Notes: generated by a model from the letters alone, not told the origin. A stretch of DNA of 60,699 nt from an uncultured Pseudomonas sp. (GCF_946885885.1 NZ_CAMPHN010000005.1:1-60699), one strand, 5' to 3'; positions 17,916 to 29,157 are shown, counted from the first letter of the stretch. A program made the numbers and translations.

Positions 17916-19397
17916 TTAAAGCTTGAGCATCCGTATCGCCTTGTTCAGCTCGCCGGCCAGCGCCGCCAGCTCGCTGCTGGTGGCGGCAGACGCGCTGGTT
18001 TGTTTGACCGTGCCTTCGGTGACGTCGTGAATCTTCACCACCGAGCGGTTCATCTCTTCGGCGACCTGGCTCTGCTGTTCGACCGCGACCGCGATCTGGG
18101 TATTGCTCTCGCGCATATGCGCCACTGAAGCGGTGATCGCGCTCAGTGCCTTGCTGGCCTCGTCGGCTTGCTGCACGCAGTCATCGGCTTTCAACGAACT
18201 CTCCTGCATGAACTCCACGGCGTCGTGGGTGCCGCTTTGCAGCGTGCCGATCATTTGGGTGATTTCATCGGTGGAGTCCTGCACGCGCTTGGCCAGGTTG
18301 CGCACTTCGTCGGCCACCACGGCGAAGCCGCGGCCCATCTCGCCGGCGCGCGCCGCTTCGATGGCGGCATTGAGCGCTAGCAGGTTGGTCTGTTCGGCGA
18401 TGCCGTGGATCTCGCTGACCACGCCGCTGATCTTCTGGCTGTCGGCGGCCAGGCGTTCGATCATCTTCGCGGTCTGCTGCACACCGCTGGACAAGCCGGT
18501 GATCGATTGGGTGACGCGGTCGACCATCTGCTGGCCGTTGCCGGCGAGCTGTTCGGCGGTCTTCGATTGGTCGCGGGTGTCGGCCGCATGCTGAGCGATG
18601 TGCTGCACCGTACTGGTCATTTCGTTGATCGCGGTGGCGGCCTGTTCGGTTTCGCTCTGCTGGTCGAGCATGCCGCGACGTACCTCGCCCATGCTCGCCG
18701 CCAGACGTTCGGCGCCTTCGTCCAGACGGGCAGCGGTCTGCGCGACCACCCCGACCACGCGCTGGTAGCCGGCCTGCATGGCGTTGAAGGCGCTGGCCAT
18801 CTGGCCGACCTCGTCGCGACAGTCGAGCGGTACGCGGGCGGCCAGATCGCCGCTTTTCTCCACTTGCAGCATCACATCCTTAAGGGTGTTGAGGTGGCTG
18901 AGGAGGAAGCGGATCAGCAACTGGGACGCCGCGAGGAGAATCAACATCAACAGGGCGACCACCAGCGCATAACTCAGCGCGCGCTCGCCGAAGACTTGCA
19001 GCAAGCTCGGCGCATGGGCCAGCACGGCCAGGCGCTGACCCTGACCGAGGTCGACGACCTGGGCGCCGATCAGCGCATCGGCGGTGGACAGTGCGTCCGC
19101 CTCGAACGCCACCCAGCCGCTGGCGCGGCTCAGCGCGCCGCCCTGGTCGTTCGCCAGGCGTGGGCTTTGGCCCTCGGCAAAACGTACGAGATGGCTAGCG
19201 GTCGGCGGCGTCTGTCCTTCAGGCCAGGCATCCAGCAACTTGGCCTGGGCTTGGGCGAGCTGTTGTGCGGCATGCATGCGCGCCTCGCGCTCGACATCCA
19301 AGGCGTAGAGCACCAGCAGCAGGGTCGTGCCGAACGCCACGGCATTCACTGCCCAAAACTTGTACTTCAGCGAGAGGTCGCGGATCCAGGAGCCCAT
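17916..19397 (-). CDS. Methyl-accepting chemotaxis protein
   Basis: This 493-residue chemoreceptor has a first membrane helix at about 12-28 and a periplasmic sensor of about 110 residues. A second membrane helix near 140-160 is followed by HAMP and a full signalling domain with the tip [18 protein letters not shown]. The short sensor resembles a compact four-helix or Cache-like domain; the ligand cannot be told. ATG 19397 gives [15 protein letters not shown], a usual receptor N terminus. There is no CheR-binding pentapeptide at the C terminus. The gene ends opposite the thioesterase gene and is followed upstream by tatD in the same direction, 117 bases away. Confidence 0.95.
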   Translation of the reverse strand: MGSWIRDLSLKYKFWAVNAVAFGTTLLLVLYALDVEREARMHAAQQLAQAQAKLLDAWPEGQTPPTASHLVRFAEGQSPRLANDQGGALSRASGWVAFEADALSTADALIGAQVVDLGQGQRLAVLAHAPSLLQVFGERALSYALVVALLMLILLAASQLLIRFLLSHLNTLKDVMLQVEKSGDLAARVPLDCRDEVGQMASAFNAMQAGYQRVVGVVAQTAARLDEGAERLAASMGEVRRGMLDQQSETEQAATAINEMTSTVQHIAQHAADTRDQSKTAEQLAGNGQQMVDRVTQSITGLSSGVQQTAKMIERLAADSQKISGVVSEIHGIAEQTNLLALNAAIEAARAGEMGRGFAVVADEVRNLAKRVQDSTDEITQMIGTLQSGTHDAVEFMQESSLKADDCVQQADEASKALSAITASVAHMRESNTQIAVAVEQQSQVAEEMNRSVVKIHDVTEGTVKQTSASAATSSELAALAGELNKAIRMLKL

Positions 19398-19514
19398 AAT
19401 GTCTTCTTCAGGTGTCTGTTAGGTGTGTGGCAGGGGGCCAGTATTGCGTGTCCAGCCGTGGCTGCCGTTGATCCCGGTCAACTGAGGTATTTAACGGCTG
19501 CGGCGTGCCGGACT

Positions 19515-20354
19515 TTAATCGGCGGCCGGGCTCATTTGCCTTTCGCTTTCGTCGAGCTGCGGCAGGCCGAAAAACCGCCGGGCGCAGGCGCTGCTATGGG
19601 CCGCCAGTCGCTCCGGGCTTTCGCCGCGGTGCTGCGCCACCTCGCGCAATACTTCGCCCAGAAAGGCGGGCTCGTTACGGCCGTTCTTGGGTTTCGGGCG
19701 CAGGCTGCGCGGCAACAGAAAAGGCGAGTCGCTTTCGAGCATCAGCCGGCCTTCGGGGATTTCCCGCATCAAGGGATGCAAGTGGCTGCCGCGGCGTTCG
19801 TCGCAGATCCAGCCGGTGATACCGATGTGCAGATCCATATCGAGGTAGGCGAACAGCGCGCGCTTTTCTCCGGTAAAACAATGCACCACGGCAGCGGGCA
19901 GGCGGTCGCGATAGTCGCGCAGGATCGCCAGCAGGCGTTGATCGGCATCGCGCTCATGGAGGAATACCGGCATCTGCAGTTCGACGGCCAGGGCCAATTG
20001 CTCTTTCAGGGCTTTCTCCTGGGCGGGGCGAGGGGAGAAATCGCGGTTGAAATCCAGCCCGCATTCGCCAACGGCCCGCACCTGTGGCTGTTGCAGCAGC
20101 GCCTTGAGGTCGTTGACGCTGGCCGAGTTCCAGCGGCTGGCGTCATGCGGGTGAACGCCGGCGGTGCTGAATAACCGTCGGCCGCTGGTATCCAGTTGCC
20201 GGCACAGGTCCAAGGCGTGCGCACTCTCTTCGAGGCTGGTGCCGGTCAGGAGCATTTGGCAAACACCGGCGGCATAGGCGCGAGTGAGCAGTGCCTCACG
20301 CTGTTCGGCAAAGCTTGGGTGGGTCAGATTGACGCCGATGTCGATGAGTTGCAT
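19515..20354 (-). CDS. TatD family metal-dependent hydrolase (nuclease)
   Basis: The 279-residue product is a TatD-type TIM-barrel metallohydrolase. Metal ligands visible are DIGVNLTH at the N terminus, GVHPHD, GECGLDF (Glu), LHERDAD, VVHCFTG and the C-terminal LESDSPFL (Asp). TatD proteins are magnesium-dependent 3'-5' DNA/RNA exonucleases or related deoxyribonucleases in the cytosol. It is not part of a tatABC operon, so no role in Tat export is implied. ATG 20354 is the natural start. It is divergent from the mltF-like gene; 255 bp of intergenic sequence between them would hold both promoters. Confidence 0.94.
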   Translation of the reverse strand: MQLIDIGVNLTHPSFAEQREALLTRAYAAGVCQMLLTGTSLEESAHALDLCRQLDTSGRRLFSTAGVHPHDASRWNSASVNDLKALLQQPQVRAVGECGLDFNRDFSPRPAQEKALKEQLALAVELQMPVFLHERDADQRLLAILRDYRDRLPAAVVHCFTGEKRALFAYLDMDLHIGITGWICDERRGSHLHPLMREIPEGRLMLESDSPFLLPRSLRPKPKNGRNEPAFLGEVLREVAQHRGESPERLAAHSSACARRFFGLPQLDESERQMSPAAD

Positions 20355-20609
20355 GGTGCCTACCTATGCCGCGTTGAAGGCGGTCGAATTGACTGCGGTG
20401 AGGCAGCATAGCAGAGCTTTTCTTTCAGTTATTAAGTCAATGTTTTCAGTGTATTAGAGCCGACTTGTGAGCCAGTCGCGAGTTGCGGCTGGCGTCCGCT
20501 GGCTGGCTATGCGAACCTCCGCGCCCTGCGTTGGCAGCCTGCCGCGGGTCGCTTTACGTTCAGTCGATCAGCCTCGCTCAGAGCGAGCCGACGTTGCCCT
20601 GGAGCCCCG

Positions 20610-22025
20610 ATGCCACGACTGCTATTGCTGCTTTGCCTGTTGGCGCTATGGCCGTTGTCGGCCGGCGCGCGGCTGGCCGGGCCGCCGGAAGTCGCTCAGC
20701 CTGCGGCCGCCCGGGATCTGGCGAGCATCAGGCGCAGCGGCGAGCTGCGTGTGCTGGTCAATCAGAGCCGCAACAGCTCCGGTGAGATCAAGGGGCAGAG
20801 TATCGGCGTGGAATATCGCCGGCTGCGCGCATTCGAGCAGTACCTCAATCGCGACGCCGGAGATGGGCGGCGGCTCAAACTGAAAATCGTGCCAGTGGCC
20901 AAGGATCAGCTGTTGGGTGCATTGCAGCGCGGCGACGGCGATCTGGTCGCCCCCGGCGAGTTGCTTGCGCTGCGCGGCGGCGGTGCGGTGAGCGCCAGCA
21001 GCGCGATTCGTCGCGATGTGCCGTTGATCATCGTGGCGCGCCAGGGCAATCGCCGCTATCAAAGCCTCGAAGATCTCTCCGGGCGCAGCTTCGCGTTGCC
21101 GGCTGGTAGCGCCGCCGGCGAGGCCATCCGCCAACTCAATCAACGGCTGATACAGCGCAAACTGCAACCGCTGATCATCGAGTGGGCCGACCCCAGCCTG
21201 GCCGTCGAAGATGTGCTGGAAATGGTCCATGCCGGCATCTACAACCTGACCGTGGTGGAACAGCCGATTGCCGAGCGTTGGGCCAAGGTGTTGCCGAAAC
21301 TACGCCTCGATCGCCATATTCCCTTGGCTGAGGACGGCGACATGCGTTGGTACGTACGTCGCGACGCGTCGATGCTGAGGGCCAGCATCGACCGTTTCCT
21401 GAAAAGCTACCGTGAGCCGGCCGATCTGGACGCCACTTTTCAGCGGGTCTATCGACGCTTGTACAAGGTGCGCTATCCGCTTGGCCGCATCGAACGCCAG
21501 CGCCTAGAGAAAGTGCGTCCGGTGCTGCAGCGGCAGGCCACGCAACAGCGCTTCGATTGGCTGATGTTGGCGGCGGTGGCCTATAAGGAGTCGACCCTCA
21601 ACCCGGCGGCGCGAGGCAGCGGCGGCGCCACCGGGTTGATGCAGGTCACCCCGGCGGCCGGCCGCAGCGTTGGGGTCGGTAATATCGCAACGCTGGAAAA
21701 CAACGTGCTCGCCGCCACCAAGTACCTGGCCGCGATCCGGCGCAATTTCTTCAATAGCCCGCAGCTCAACGAGCGCGAGCGCATGGCGTTCGTCCTGGCG
21801 GGCTACAACATGGGACCGCAGCGGGTGCAGAGCATGCGCGCCGAAGCCAAGCGACGTGGCTTGAATCCCAATCAATGGTTTTTCCAGGTCGAGCGGATCG
21901 CCATGGAGCAAGTCGGTATGGGGGTGGTCAGCTACGTCAACAGCGTCAACAAGTACTACCTGGCCTACGACCGTGAACGCTATTTGCTGGAGCCCCAGGC
22001 TGTGGCCAGGAATGCGACTAACTAA
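20610..22025 (+). CDS. MltF-like membrane-bound lytic transglycosylase
   Basis: The 471-residue product has a signal sequence and an N-terminal periplasmic solute-binding domain (SBP_bac_3, about 45-265). A C-terminal lytic transglycosylase domain (about 300-430) follows. The catalytic glutamate is E327 in AAVAYKESTLNP, followed by GATGLMQVTP and the YLAAIRR and GYNMGPQRV segments of the SLT fold. MltF-type enzymes cleave peptidoglycan to 1,6-anhydromuropeptides and are tuned by the sensor domain. ATG 20610 begins the signal peptide. No lipobox cysteine is evident, so it may be held by an uncleaved N terminus. It stands alone, with an AT-rich region before the next gene. Confidence 0.93.
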   Translation: MPRLLLLLCLLALWPLSAGARLAGPPEVAQPAAARDLASIRRSGELRVLVNQSRNSSGEIKGQSIGVEYRRLRAFEQYLNRDAGDGRRLKLKIVPVAKDQLLGALQRGDGDLVAPGELLALRGGGAVSASSAIRRDVPLIIVARQGNRRYQSLEDLSGRSFALPAGSAAGEAIRQLNQRLIQRKLQPLIIEWADPSLAVEDVLEMVHAGIYNLTVVEQPIAERWAKVLPKLRLDRHIPLAEDGDMRWYVRRDASMLRASIDRFLKSYREPADLDATFQRVYRRLYKVRYPLGRIERQRLEKVRPVLQRQATQQRFDWLMLAAVAYKESTLNPAARGSGGATGLMQVTPAAGRSVGVGNIATLENNVLAATKYLAAIRRNFFNSPQLNERERMAFVLAGYNMGPQRVQSMRAEAKRRGLNPNQWFFQVERIAMEQVGMGVVSYVNSVNKYYLAYDRERYLLEPQAVARNATN

Positions 22026-22130
22026 TCTAATAAATAGATTTAAATTAACAATAATATCGGCTTTAAGTATCAGTAGATCTGATTATTCTATGCCTCATCT
22101 TCTCTCTTCCAGCAAACAGGAATACTCAAC

Positions 22131-22565
22131 ATGAACACACTGATCCAGCGTCTACTTTCCACCCAAGCCGGTTACGGCCTTACGCTCCTTCGCGTGATCG
22201 CCGGCGTGACTTTCGCCGCCCACGGCTCGCAAAAGCTCTTCGGCTGGTTCGGCGGCTATGGTTTGACCGGCGTCGGTCAGTGGATGGAAAGCATCGGCCT
22301 GGCGCCGGGCTACCTGATGGCACTGCTGGCTGGTAGCGCCGAATTCTTCGGCGGTTTGGCGTTGATCGTCGGTTTGCTGGTGCGTCCCGCTGCCGCGGTA
22401 TTGGCCGTGACCATGCTGGTGGCGATAGTCACCGTGCACTTGGCCAATGGCTTCTTCATGAGCAATAACGGCTATGAATTCGCCCTGGCTCTGCTGGCGA
22501 TCAGCTTGGCGGTGATGATCGAAGGCGCGGGCAAGCTGTCGCTGGATAAGCGCATCGCAGGCTGA
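22131..22565 (+). CDS. DoxX family membrane protein
   Basis: The 144-residue product has four membrane helices and the DoxX family signatures: TFAAHGSQKLFGWFGGYG after the first helix, and LAGSAEFFGGLALIVGLLVRPAA in the middle. DoxX proteins are small inner-membrane proteins whose activity is mostly undefined; some join redox complexes. ATG 22131 follows AGGAATACTCAAC. The upstream 100 bases are clearly AT-rich and hold a likely promoter. A strong terminator follows and also serves the opposing lif gene. Confidence 0.92.
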   Translation: MNTLIQRLLSTQAGYGLTLLRVIAGVTFAAHGSQKLFGWFGGYGLTGVGQWMESIGLAPGYLMALLAGSAEFFGGLALIVGLLVRPAAAVLAVTMLVAIVTVHLANGFFMSNNGYEFALALLAISLAVMIEGAGKLSLDKRIAG

Positions 22566-22589
22566 GTTCAAGCGCCGAACGATTCCGCA

Positions 22590-22627
22590 AACGCCGCTCC
22601 TGCCATGCGCATGAGCGGCGTTTTTTC
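22590..22627. terminator. Bidirectional intrinsic terminator between doxX and lif
   Basis: The inverted repeat ACGCCGCTC and GAGCGGCGT with a short loop is followed by TTTTTT on the plus strand. The A-rich side gives a weaker T-run on the minus strand. It ends doxX and probably also the lipA-lif transcript from the other side. Confidence 0.85.
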
Positions 22628-22644
22628 ATGCCTGGTTTTTGAGA

Positions 22645-23679
22645 TCAGGGTGCACTTGGCCGACGCGTCGCGGCCAGCTGTTCGGCGGCGTCCAGACGTA
22701 GACGCTCCTGCTGGTTGAAATCGGCTTCGGCCAATTGCGCGATCGCGCTGGCTTTGTCGCTCGCACTCAGGCCCTGATTGGCCTCGATCCTGGCTTTCTC
22801 CGTCAGGTAGCGACTCACCCGTTGGTTCCAGGTTTGGCGCTTGCGATCGAGCGCTTCGAGGCGTTGAGTGGCTTCGGCGCCGACCAGTTGCTGACGTAGC
22901 TGGCGGATTTGCGCGGCGCTGGCGCCTTCGGCCTGCAACTTGGCGGTTTGCTGACGCAGATCGTTTTGCAGCTGCGGCAGCACGCTGTCGTGCATTTCCG
23001 GCGGCAGGCCGTTACGCAATTGGTCGACCGCCGCGGCCTTCGCTGCGTCATCGAGCCCGCTGTCCTGGAGGATGGCCAGGCGCTCCAGGGTGAATTGGTT
23101 GTAGGCCTGCTCACGGGCGAAAAACGCTTGCTGGGCTTCGGCGCTGAAGATCCGCGCGCGCAAGGCTTGTACCGCGGCTTCGCGTTGACGCATGGCCTGT
23201 AGGTCGGCGATCTGCGGCAGATCCCGTTCCAACAGCACCAATTCGCGTTTATAGGCCAGGTACTGCTCGAGCAAGCCCAGTGCTTGCCGGCGGGCGGGCT
23301 CCTGCAATTGGCTGGCGATATAGCCTTGCAGGCGCTCGACGCTGTTGCGCAACGGTTCCTCGCCGACTGCGGCGAGGAAATAATCGAAAATCCGCCGGAT
23401 GTCTTCGCTGGCGATCAACTGGCCCGCGGCGTCGACGCGAAACCTGCCATCCACCTGGGTGCCGTCGAAGGAGGCGGGCAGGGCCGGGAACGCGCTGGTT
23501 GGCGCTGAGGGCTTCAGTTGCGCGCTCGCCCGCGCGGCGGTCTGGGTGCTTGGCTTGCCGCTCAGCGGCTCGTTAGTGGTTTGTTCAAGCGCTGTCGGGT
23601 TATCCGCCGGGTTCAGGTAAAGCAGACCAGCGACAGCGGATACAAAGGCTACGGGCACGAGCAATAGGAGTTTTTTCAC
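22645..23679 (-). CDS. lifO: Lipase-specific foldase (Lif)
   Basis: Lif is a membrane-anchored steric chaperone that folds the secreted lipase in the periplasm before type II secretion. The 344-residue product has an N-terminal anchor (about 4-22), a variable Pro/Ala linker to about 65, and a helical chaperone domain. The RxxFDY signature of foldases is R95-R-I-F98-D99-Y100. I prefer GTG 23679 because the resulting V-K-K-L-L-L-L-V-P aligns with Lif N termini as I recall. Upstream TTG 23697 and GTG 23691 lack a ribosome site. It lies 65 bases after lipA, so the two form the standard lipase operon. Confidence 0.94.
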   Translation of the reverse strand: MKKLLLLVPVAFVSAVAGLLYLNPADNPTALEQTTNEPLSGKPSTQTAARASAQLKPSAPTSAFPALPASFDGTQVDGRFRVDAAGQLIASEDIRRIFDYFLAAVGEEPLRNSVERLQGYIASQLQEPARRQALGLLEQYLAYKRELVLLERDLPQIADLQAMRQREAAVQALRARIFSAEAQQAFFAREQAYNQFTLERLAILQDSGLDDAAKAAAVDQLRNGLPPEMHDSVLPQLQNDLRQQTAKLQAEGASAAQIRQLRQQLVGAEATQRLEALDRKRQTWNQRVSRYLTEKARIEANQGLSASDKASAIAQLAEADFNQQERLRLDAAEQLAATRRPSAP

Positions 23680-23744
23680 GGCTTTTTCCACAGGCAAGAG
23701 GAGCGGAGCCCATAAGGGTCCGCTCCCGGGCTTGTCGGGGCGGA

Positions 23745-25010
<1,266 letters not shown>

Positions 25011-25230
25011 TCAAAGGTTGGGGTGCAACGGCGGCCGCCTTGACAGCCGCGAGCGGGCTTCTCTAGGATGCTGACCCATGCGCCGATTTAAACAGCTACT
25101 TGCGGGGCGCCGAGCCGTTTGTCGAAGGCTCCGAGAAGACTTGCAGAAAGGCTTCGAAATACCGCTAAAGCGCTGGTTCGGTGTCGCCTCTCACCGCTGC
25201 CCAGCGAGCATACGAGGCGGAGATCCCTAC

Positions 25231-25542
25231 ATGAACTGTCCCCAGCCGCTCATCCGTCTGGCCCCGATTACCTCAGGGCTGGCGCAGCGCAATCCCAGAA
25301 TTCTTCTCGGCGGCAGCCATCAACCGACGCTACTGCGCTATCTCGAAGGTTGGTCGAAGCGTTGGAATCATCGCCCGCGGGCGTTTCTGATTCAGTTCGT
25401 CGACGACGGCGAGTCGCTCGCGCGCTTTGCCGACGACAGCTTCGATCTGGCCGTGCTGCAGGCGCCCAGTGCCGAACATCTGCACGCCACCTTGCACGAG
25501 CTGATACGGGTCGCCAAGCAGGGCTTGATCACCCGGCGCTGA
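25231..25542 (+). CDS. Small methyltransferase-like protein
   Basis: This 103-residue product is not recognised with certainty. Its centre and end (FADDSFDLAVLQAPSAEHLHATLHELIRVAKQG) resemble motif IV and the following helix of class I S-adenosylmethionine methyltransferases. The glycine-rich SAM-binding loop is reduced to ILLGGSHQPTLLRYL, and there is no room for a full fold. It may be a shortened, possibly non-catalytic relative. ATG 25231 is preceded by GAGGCGGAG; longer in-frame starts reach back to 25078 with no good site. It lies between lipA and the remnant of native greB, so it is the last host gene before the island. Confidence 0.65.
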   Translation: MNCPQPLIRLAPITSGLAQRNPRILLGGSHQPTLLRYLEGWSKRWNHRPRAFLIQFVDDGESLARFADDSFDLAVLQAPSAEHLHATLHELIRVAKQGLITRR

Positions 25543-25553
25543 CGTTCTGCCGC

Positions 25554-25625
25554 TCAGGGGTATTCGATGGCGACCAGGTACCAGGTTTTCTCGCCTGTCG
25601 GCGTGGCCACGCGGATGCGCAGGCG
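25554..25625 (-). pseudogene. greB: C-terminal remnant of native greB
   Basis: On the minus strand the 24 codons ending at TGA 25556-25554 read R-L-R-I-R-V-A-T-P-T-G-E-K-T-W-Y and then L-V-A-I-E-Y-P. This matches the last strand pair of GreB proteins (T-P-x-G-E, W-Y, I-E-Y). A stop codon interrupts the frame just upstream at 25628-25626 and there is no start, so it cannot be a gene on its own. The matching N-terminal part lies 17 kb away on the same strand at 42597-42754. The central 85-90 codons are absent. The break marks the left edge of the accessory island. Confidence 0.75.
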
Positions 25626-25640
25626 TCATCTCGTTTCGAG

Positions 25641-25675
25641 CAAAAATGCCGCCTTGACATAAAAACGGGCGGCAT
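25641..25675 (-). terminator. Intrinsic terminator of the minus-strand island operon
   Basis: The inverted repeat ATGCCGCC and GGCGGCAT (25646-25653 and 25668-25675) is followed on the minus strand by TTTTTG. It lies 54 bases past the stop of the FAD oxidoreductase and so ends the aldehyde dehydrogenase/FAD-enzyme transcript. It is the first structured sequence inside the island's left edge. Confidence 0.8.
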
Positions 25676-25728
25676 AGATGCAGATACATCACCTGTGCCG
25701 CAAGCGGCGGCAAGATCTATGGCAACGA

Positions 25729-27324
25729 CTAGGACGATCGGATGTGAGTCATCATGTCTTTGCCGACCACTGCGGATGCACAGAGCACGCCGCCGACCAG
25801 GGCGCCGATGACGCCATCTGTGGCCACATCCTGGCCGGTGAGGTACAGCCCCTCGATGGGTGTTTGTGCCCGCAGCCATTTCTGCTGGAAGCGCTGCGGC
25901 GACGACTCGATCCCCATGAATCCGCCGCGTTCGCGTTTGGCGAAGGTTTCATAGCTCAGCGGTGTGGACACTTCGTAGTAGTCCACTGCTTCGCGGGCCT
26001 TTGGCACGTGGCGCAAGAGTTCTTCCAGCAGGCGCTTGCCGATGTCCTCCTTCAGGGCGAGATAGTCGTCGCCGCGTTTCATCCAACGCGTGCCCTCCCA
26101 CTGTTTGAAATGCTCGTAATTGGTATAGGCGTACATCTCGACAGTGGCCTTGTTGGGGTATTCCTCATCCCAGGCTGGGTCCTTCGCCGACGGGAAGGTG
26201 ATGAAAAACCAGGGAAAGGGCGCGTTGAAGTCTTTACGATGCGCCTCAAGATTGGCCTTGAGGTCGTTGGTCGGGTGGGACCAGATATTGGTCGGGGTAA
26301 AGCCAAGTTCTTCTGCCGAGCGATTGAAGCCGATATTGATGCCGACTACCGCATAGGTTTCGGTGACGTTTTCCAGCAGTTGATCAAGACCGAAATCCTT
26401 GCTGACCTGTCGGGGCAGCAGGCGGGAATAGGTGTTGCGCACGCCTGCGTTGCTGATGACCACCGGGCTGCGCACTTCCTCACCTGAGCTGAGACGAACG
26501 CCCTGGGCGATGCCGTCTTCGACCAGAATTTCACTGACTTCGGCGCTGTGCAAAAGCATGCCGCCCGCTCGCTCGATGATCGGCGCGATCAGCCGGGAAA
26601 ACGCCATGCCGCCGCCCACGGGGTAGAAGGCGCCATTCATATAGTGCTTGGCCAGCATGCAGTGCATGGCGAAGGAGCTCCGGGTCGGTTCCAGGCTGTA
26701 GTCGCCGTAGTTGGCACAGATCACCGCGATCAGCTCGGGATCGCTTATCAGCTCGGAAAGCACGTCGAGGGTGATGCGGTCCGAATAGCTATGGAAGGTG
26801 GAACACATGGCGTCATAAACCGCGTCCGCCGCTTCGCTCGGCATGGCCTTCTGGGCGAAGTAGCCGGCCGAGCTCTTGGAAACCTTGCCGATCAGGGCGA
26901 TATATCGATCGATACCATCCGCTTCGTGAGGGAAGTGCTCCTTGAGCAGGTTGCTATAGGCCTCTGCCCCGGCGGGTATCTCGTAAGAGCGGTCGCCGAT
27001 TGCCATACGGTTGAAGATGTTCGGCATGGGCTTCCACTCGAGGCCGCCGCCGGTGACGTAGTTGAACAGCTTCCAGCCGGCGGACTGTTTAGCGCCTACA
27101 TCGCCGATATAGTGCATGCCGACGGTCCAGCGATAGCCTTTGCGCGTATAGGCCTGGGTCATGCCACCCATCACGTTGTGCTGTTCGAGCAGCAGAACAC
27201 GTTTGTCCTGCTGGGCAAGGATGGAGGCAGCGCTCAGGCCGCCCATGCCCGAACCGATGATGATGGCGTCAAACTCGCCCGAGATGCCTACGGCTTTGCG
27301 ATAGGCGTTGCCGACTGTTTCCAT
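25729..27324 (-). CDS. CrtI/retinol-saturase-like FAD oxidoreductase
   Basis: The 531-residue product has an N-terminal dinucleotide-binding motif AIIIGSGMGGLSAA near residues 20-33, followed by LLEQHNVMGGMTQAY. A C-terminal FAD motif (GLYLTGQDVATDGVIGALVGG) is also present. This is the layout of phytoene desaturase, carotenoid isomerase and all-trans-retinol 13,14-reductase. Such enzymes add or remove double bonds in hydrophobic isoprenoid-like substrates. FAD enzymes of this type occur in monoterpene catabolism (limonene dehydrogenase), which is one precedent for the island context. No carotenoid genes are nearby. ATG 27324 follows a GGGAG site. It lies 75 bases after the aldehyde dehydrogenase, in the same operon. 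Confidence 0.88.
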   Translation of the reverse strand: METVGNAYRKAVGISGEFDAIIIGSGMGGLSAASILAQQDKRVLLLEQHNVMGGMTQAYTRKGYRWTVGMHYIGDVGAKQSAGWKLFNYVTGGGLEWKPMPNIFNRMAIGDRSYEIPAGAEAYSNLLKEHFPHEADGIDRYIALIGKVSKSSAGYFAQKAMPSEAADAVYDAMCSTFHSYSDRITLDVLSELISDPELIAVICANYGDYSLEPTRSSFAMHCMLAKHYMNGAFYPVGGGMAFSRLIAPIIERAGGMLLHSAEVSEILVEDGIAQGVRLSSGEEVRSPVVISNAGVRNTYSRLLPRQVSKDFGLDQLLENVTETYAVVGINIGFNRSAEELGFTPTNIWSHPTNDLKANLEAHRKDFNAPFPWFFITFPSAKDPAWDEEYPNKATVEMYAYTNYEHFKQWEGTRWMKRGDDYLALKEDIGKRLLEELLRHVPKAREAVDYYEVSTPLSYETFAKRERGGFMGIESSPQRFQQKWLRAQTPIEGLYLTGQDVATDGVIGALVGGVLCASAVVGKDMMTHIRSS

Positions 27325-27399
27325 GAAATATCTCCCGCTAGGACTAGGATTTTTGTGGTTATGACTGTGGTTGGCTCGAGGCCGTATCTGCAGAACGGG

Positions 27400-28920
27400 C
27401 TAGAAGAACCCTTGCGGGGAGATGTCGTAGCTGACCAGAAGATTCTTGGTCTGCTGGTAATGGTCGAGCATCATCTTGTGGTTCTCTCGACCGAAACCGG
27501 ACTTCTTATAGCCGCCGAAAGCGGAGTGCGCCGGGTACATGTGGTAGCAGTTGGTCCACACGCGCCCGGCCTTGATTGCCCGACCCATGCGATAGGCGCG
27601 GTTGATGTCGCGGGTCCACACCCCGGCGCCCAGGCCGAACTCGGTGTCGTTGGCGATGGCCAGGGCTTCGGCTTCGTCCTTGAAGGTGGTGACGCTGACC
27701 ACCGGACCGAAAATCTCTTCCTGGAACACGCGCATTCTGTTGTGGCCCTTGAGCAAGGTCGGCTGGATGTAATAGCCGGTCGCCAGATCGCCTCCCAGGC
27801 GTTCGGCTGCGCCGCCGGTAAGGATCTGCGCGCCTTCCTGCTGGGCGATCTGCATATAGCTCAGGATCTTGTCGAACTGTTGCTGCGAGGCCTGGGCGCC
27901 GACCATGGTTTCGACATCCAGCGGGTTGCCGCGCTTGATCTGCTTGATCTTCTTCATCACCTCGGCCATGAAGGGTTCGAAGATCGATTCCTGCACCAGC
28001 GCCCGCGATGGGCTGGTGCACACCTCGCCCTGGTTGAAGAAGGCCAGCACCAGGCCTTCGGCGGCTTTTTCGATAAAGCTCGGTTCGGCCTGCATGATGT
28101 CTTCGAAGAAAATGTTCGGCGATTTGCCGCCCAGCTCCACGGTGCTTGGGATGATGTTTTCCGCCGCGCACTTGAGGATATGCGAGCCGACCGGGGTGGA
28201 GCCGGTGAAGGCGATCTTGGCGATACGCTTGCTGGTCGCCAGGGCCTCGCCGGCTTCGCGGCCGAAGCCCTGCACCACGTTGAGCACGCCCGGCGGCAGC
28301 AGGTCGCCGATCAGTTCCATCAGTACGCTGATCGACAGCGGGGTCTGCTCGGCTGGTTTGAGCACGATGCAGTTGCCGGCGGCCAGGGCTGGGGCCAGCT
28401 TCCAGGCGCCCATCAGCAGCGGGAAGTTCCAGGGGATGATCTGCCCGACCACGCCCAGGGGTTCGTGAAAGTGATAGGCAGCGGTGTGTTCGTTGATTTC
28501 GGCGGCTGAGCCTTCCTGGGCGCGGATGCAGCCGGCGTAGTAGCGGAAGTGATCGGCGGCCAGGGGTACGTCGGCACTCAAGGTTTCGCGTACGGGCTTG
28601 CCGTTGTCCCAGGTTTCGGCGACGGCGAGCAGTTCGAGGTTGGCTTCGATGCGGTCGGCGATCTTCAGCAGGATCAGTGAGCGTTCCTGCACCGAGGTTT
28701 TCCCCCAGGCATCGGCGGCGGCATGGGCGGCATCCAGCGCAAGCTCGATGTCGGCGGCAGCGGAGCGCGGGAATTCGCCAATCACCGACGCATCAACCGG
28801 GCTGGTATTCACAAAGTGCTGGCCGCCGAGCGGGGCGACAAATTCACCGTTGATGTAGTTGCCGTAGCGGGCCTTCAGCACGAGGAGGGAGCCCTGGCTG
28901 TGCGGTTTTGCATAAATCAT
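27400..28920 (-). CDS. NAD-dependent aldehyde dehydrogenase, ExaC/AcoD type
   Basis: The 506-residue product matches in length and wording the ExaC/AcoD aldehyde dehydrogenases used for ethanol-derived and other aliphatic aldehydes in Pseudomonas. Landmarks are [15 protein letters not shown] (cofactor site), [13 protein letters not shown] (general base Glu) and [11 protein letters not shown] with catalytic Cys301. The usual second cysteine of GEVCTCPSR is a serine here, which should not affect catalysis. ATG 28920 follows AAGGTGATCGAC; the open frame continues to 29448 but overlaps the divergent promoter and the SRPBCC gene. It is first in the minus-strand operon with the FAD enzyme. Its promoter region contains one copy of the TTAACAGGTGTTAA palindrome. 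Confidence 0.95.
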   Translation of the reverse strand: MIYAKPHSQGSLLVLKARYGNYINGEFVAPLGGQHFVNTSPVDASVIGEFPRSAAADIELALDAAHAAADAWGKTSVQERSLILLKIADRIEANLELLAVAETWDNGKPVRETLSADVPLAADHFRYYAGCIRAQEGSAAEINEHTAAYHFHEPLGVVGQIIPWNFPLLMGAWKLAPALAAGNCIVLKPAEQTPLSISVLMELIGDLLPPGVLNVVQGFGREAGEALATSKRIAKIAFTGSTPVGSHILKCAAENIIPSTVELGGKSPNIFFEDIMQAEPSFIEKAAEGLVLAFFNQGEVCTSPSRALVQESIFEPFMAEVMKKIKQIKRGNPLDVETMVGAQASQQQFDKILSYMQIAQQEGAQILTGGAAERLGGDLATGYYIQPTLLKGHNRMRVFQEEIFGPVVSVTTFKDEAEALAIANDTEFGLGAGVWTRDINRAYRMGRAIKAGRVWTNCYHMYPAHSAFGGYKKSGFGRENHKMMLDHYQQTKNLLVSYDISPQGFF

Positions 28921-29023
28921 GTCGATCACCTTCGTTCTTGTGCGTGTTCGAGCCGCTCGAGTGCCACCGCAGCGTGAGCCCAGGCTGCCGTCGGGAGTCT
29001 CGGGCTTTGGCCTGAGAATTAAC

Positions 29024-29037
29024 TTAACAGGTGTTAA
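29024..29037. promoter_or_regulatory. Operator copy 1 (TTAACAGGTGTTAA)
   Basis: This 14-base element has inverted arms TTAACA and TGTTAA around GG. It lies 104 bases before the aldehyde dehydrogenase start, in the divergent promoter region. A nearly identical copy in reverse orientation is at 29132-29145. The TetR-family regulator encoded at 33520 is the obvious candidate to bind both; that link is inference. Confidence 0.65.
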
Positions 29038-29131
29038 TTTAAAAAGTCTACATCCTGATATGCAGCTGACCAATCCTGATGTTGATAGGGGTATATGGTT
29101 GTTGCGTGGAGATAAATAACCCTGTAAAAAA

Positions 29132-29145
29132 TAAACACCTGTTAA
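29132..29145. promoter_or_regulatory. Operator copy 2, overlapping the SRPBCC ribosome site
   Basis: The minus strand here reads TTAACAGGTGTTTA, 13 of 14 bases identical to copy 1. It runs into the AAGGAG ribosome-binding site of the SRPBCC gene. The centres of the two copies are 108 bp apart. A repressor bound here would block the plus-strand operon, while copy 1 would cover the minus-strand one. Confidence 0.65.
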
Positions 29146-29157
29146 GGAGAATGTCCA

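Noticed and set aside
18405..20174. 589-codon plus-strand frame opposite the second chemoreceptor and tatD
   Set aside because: It overlaps two well-supported genes on the other strand and has no recognisable family; a high-GC shadow frame.
26548..28509. 653-codon plus-strand frame opposite the FAD enzyme and aldehyde dehydrogenase
   Set aside because: It crosses the intergenic terminal part of two real genes and has shadow-type composition.
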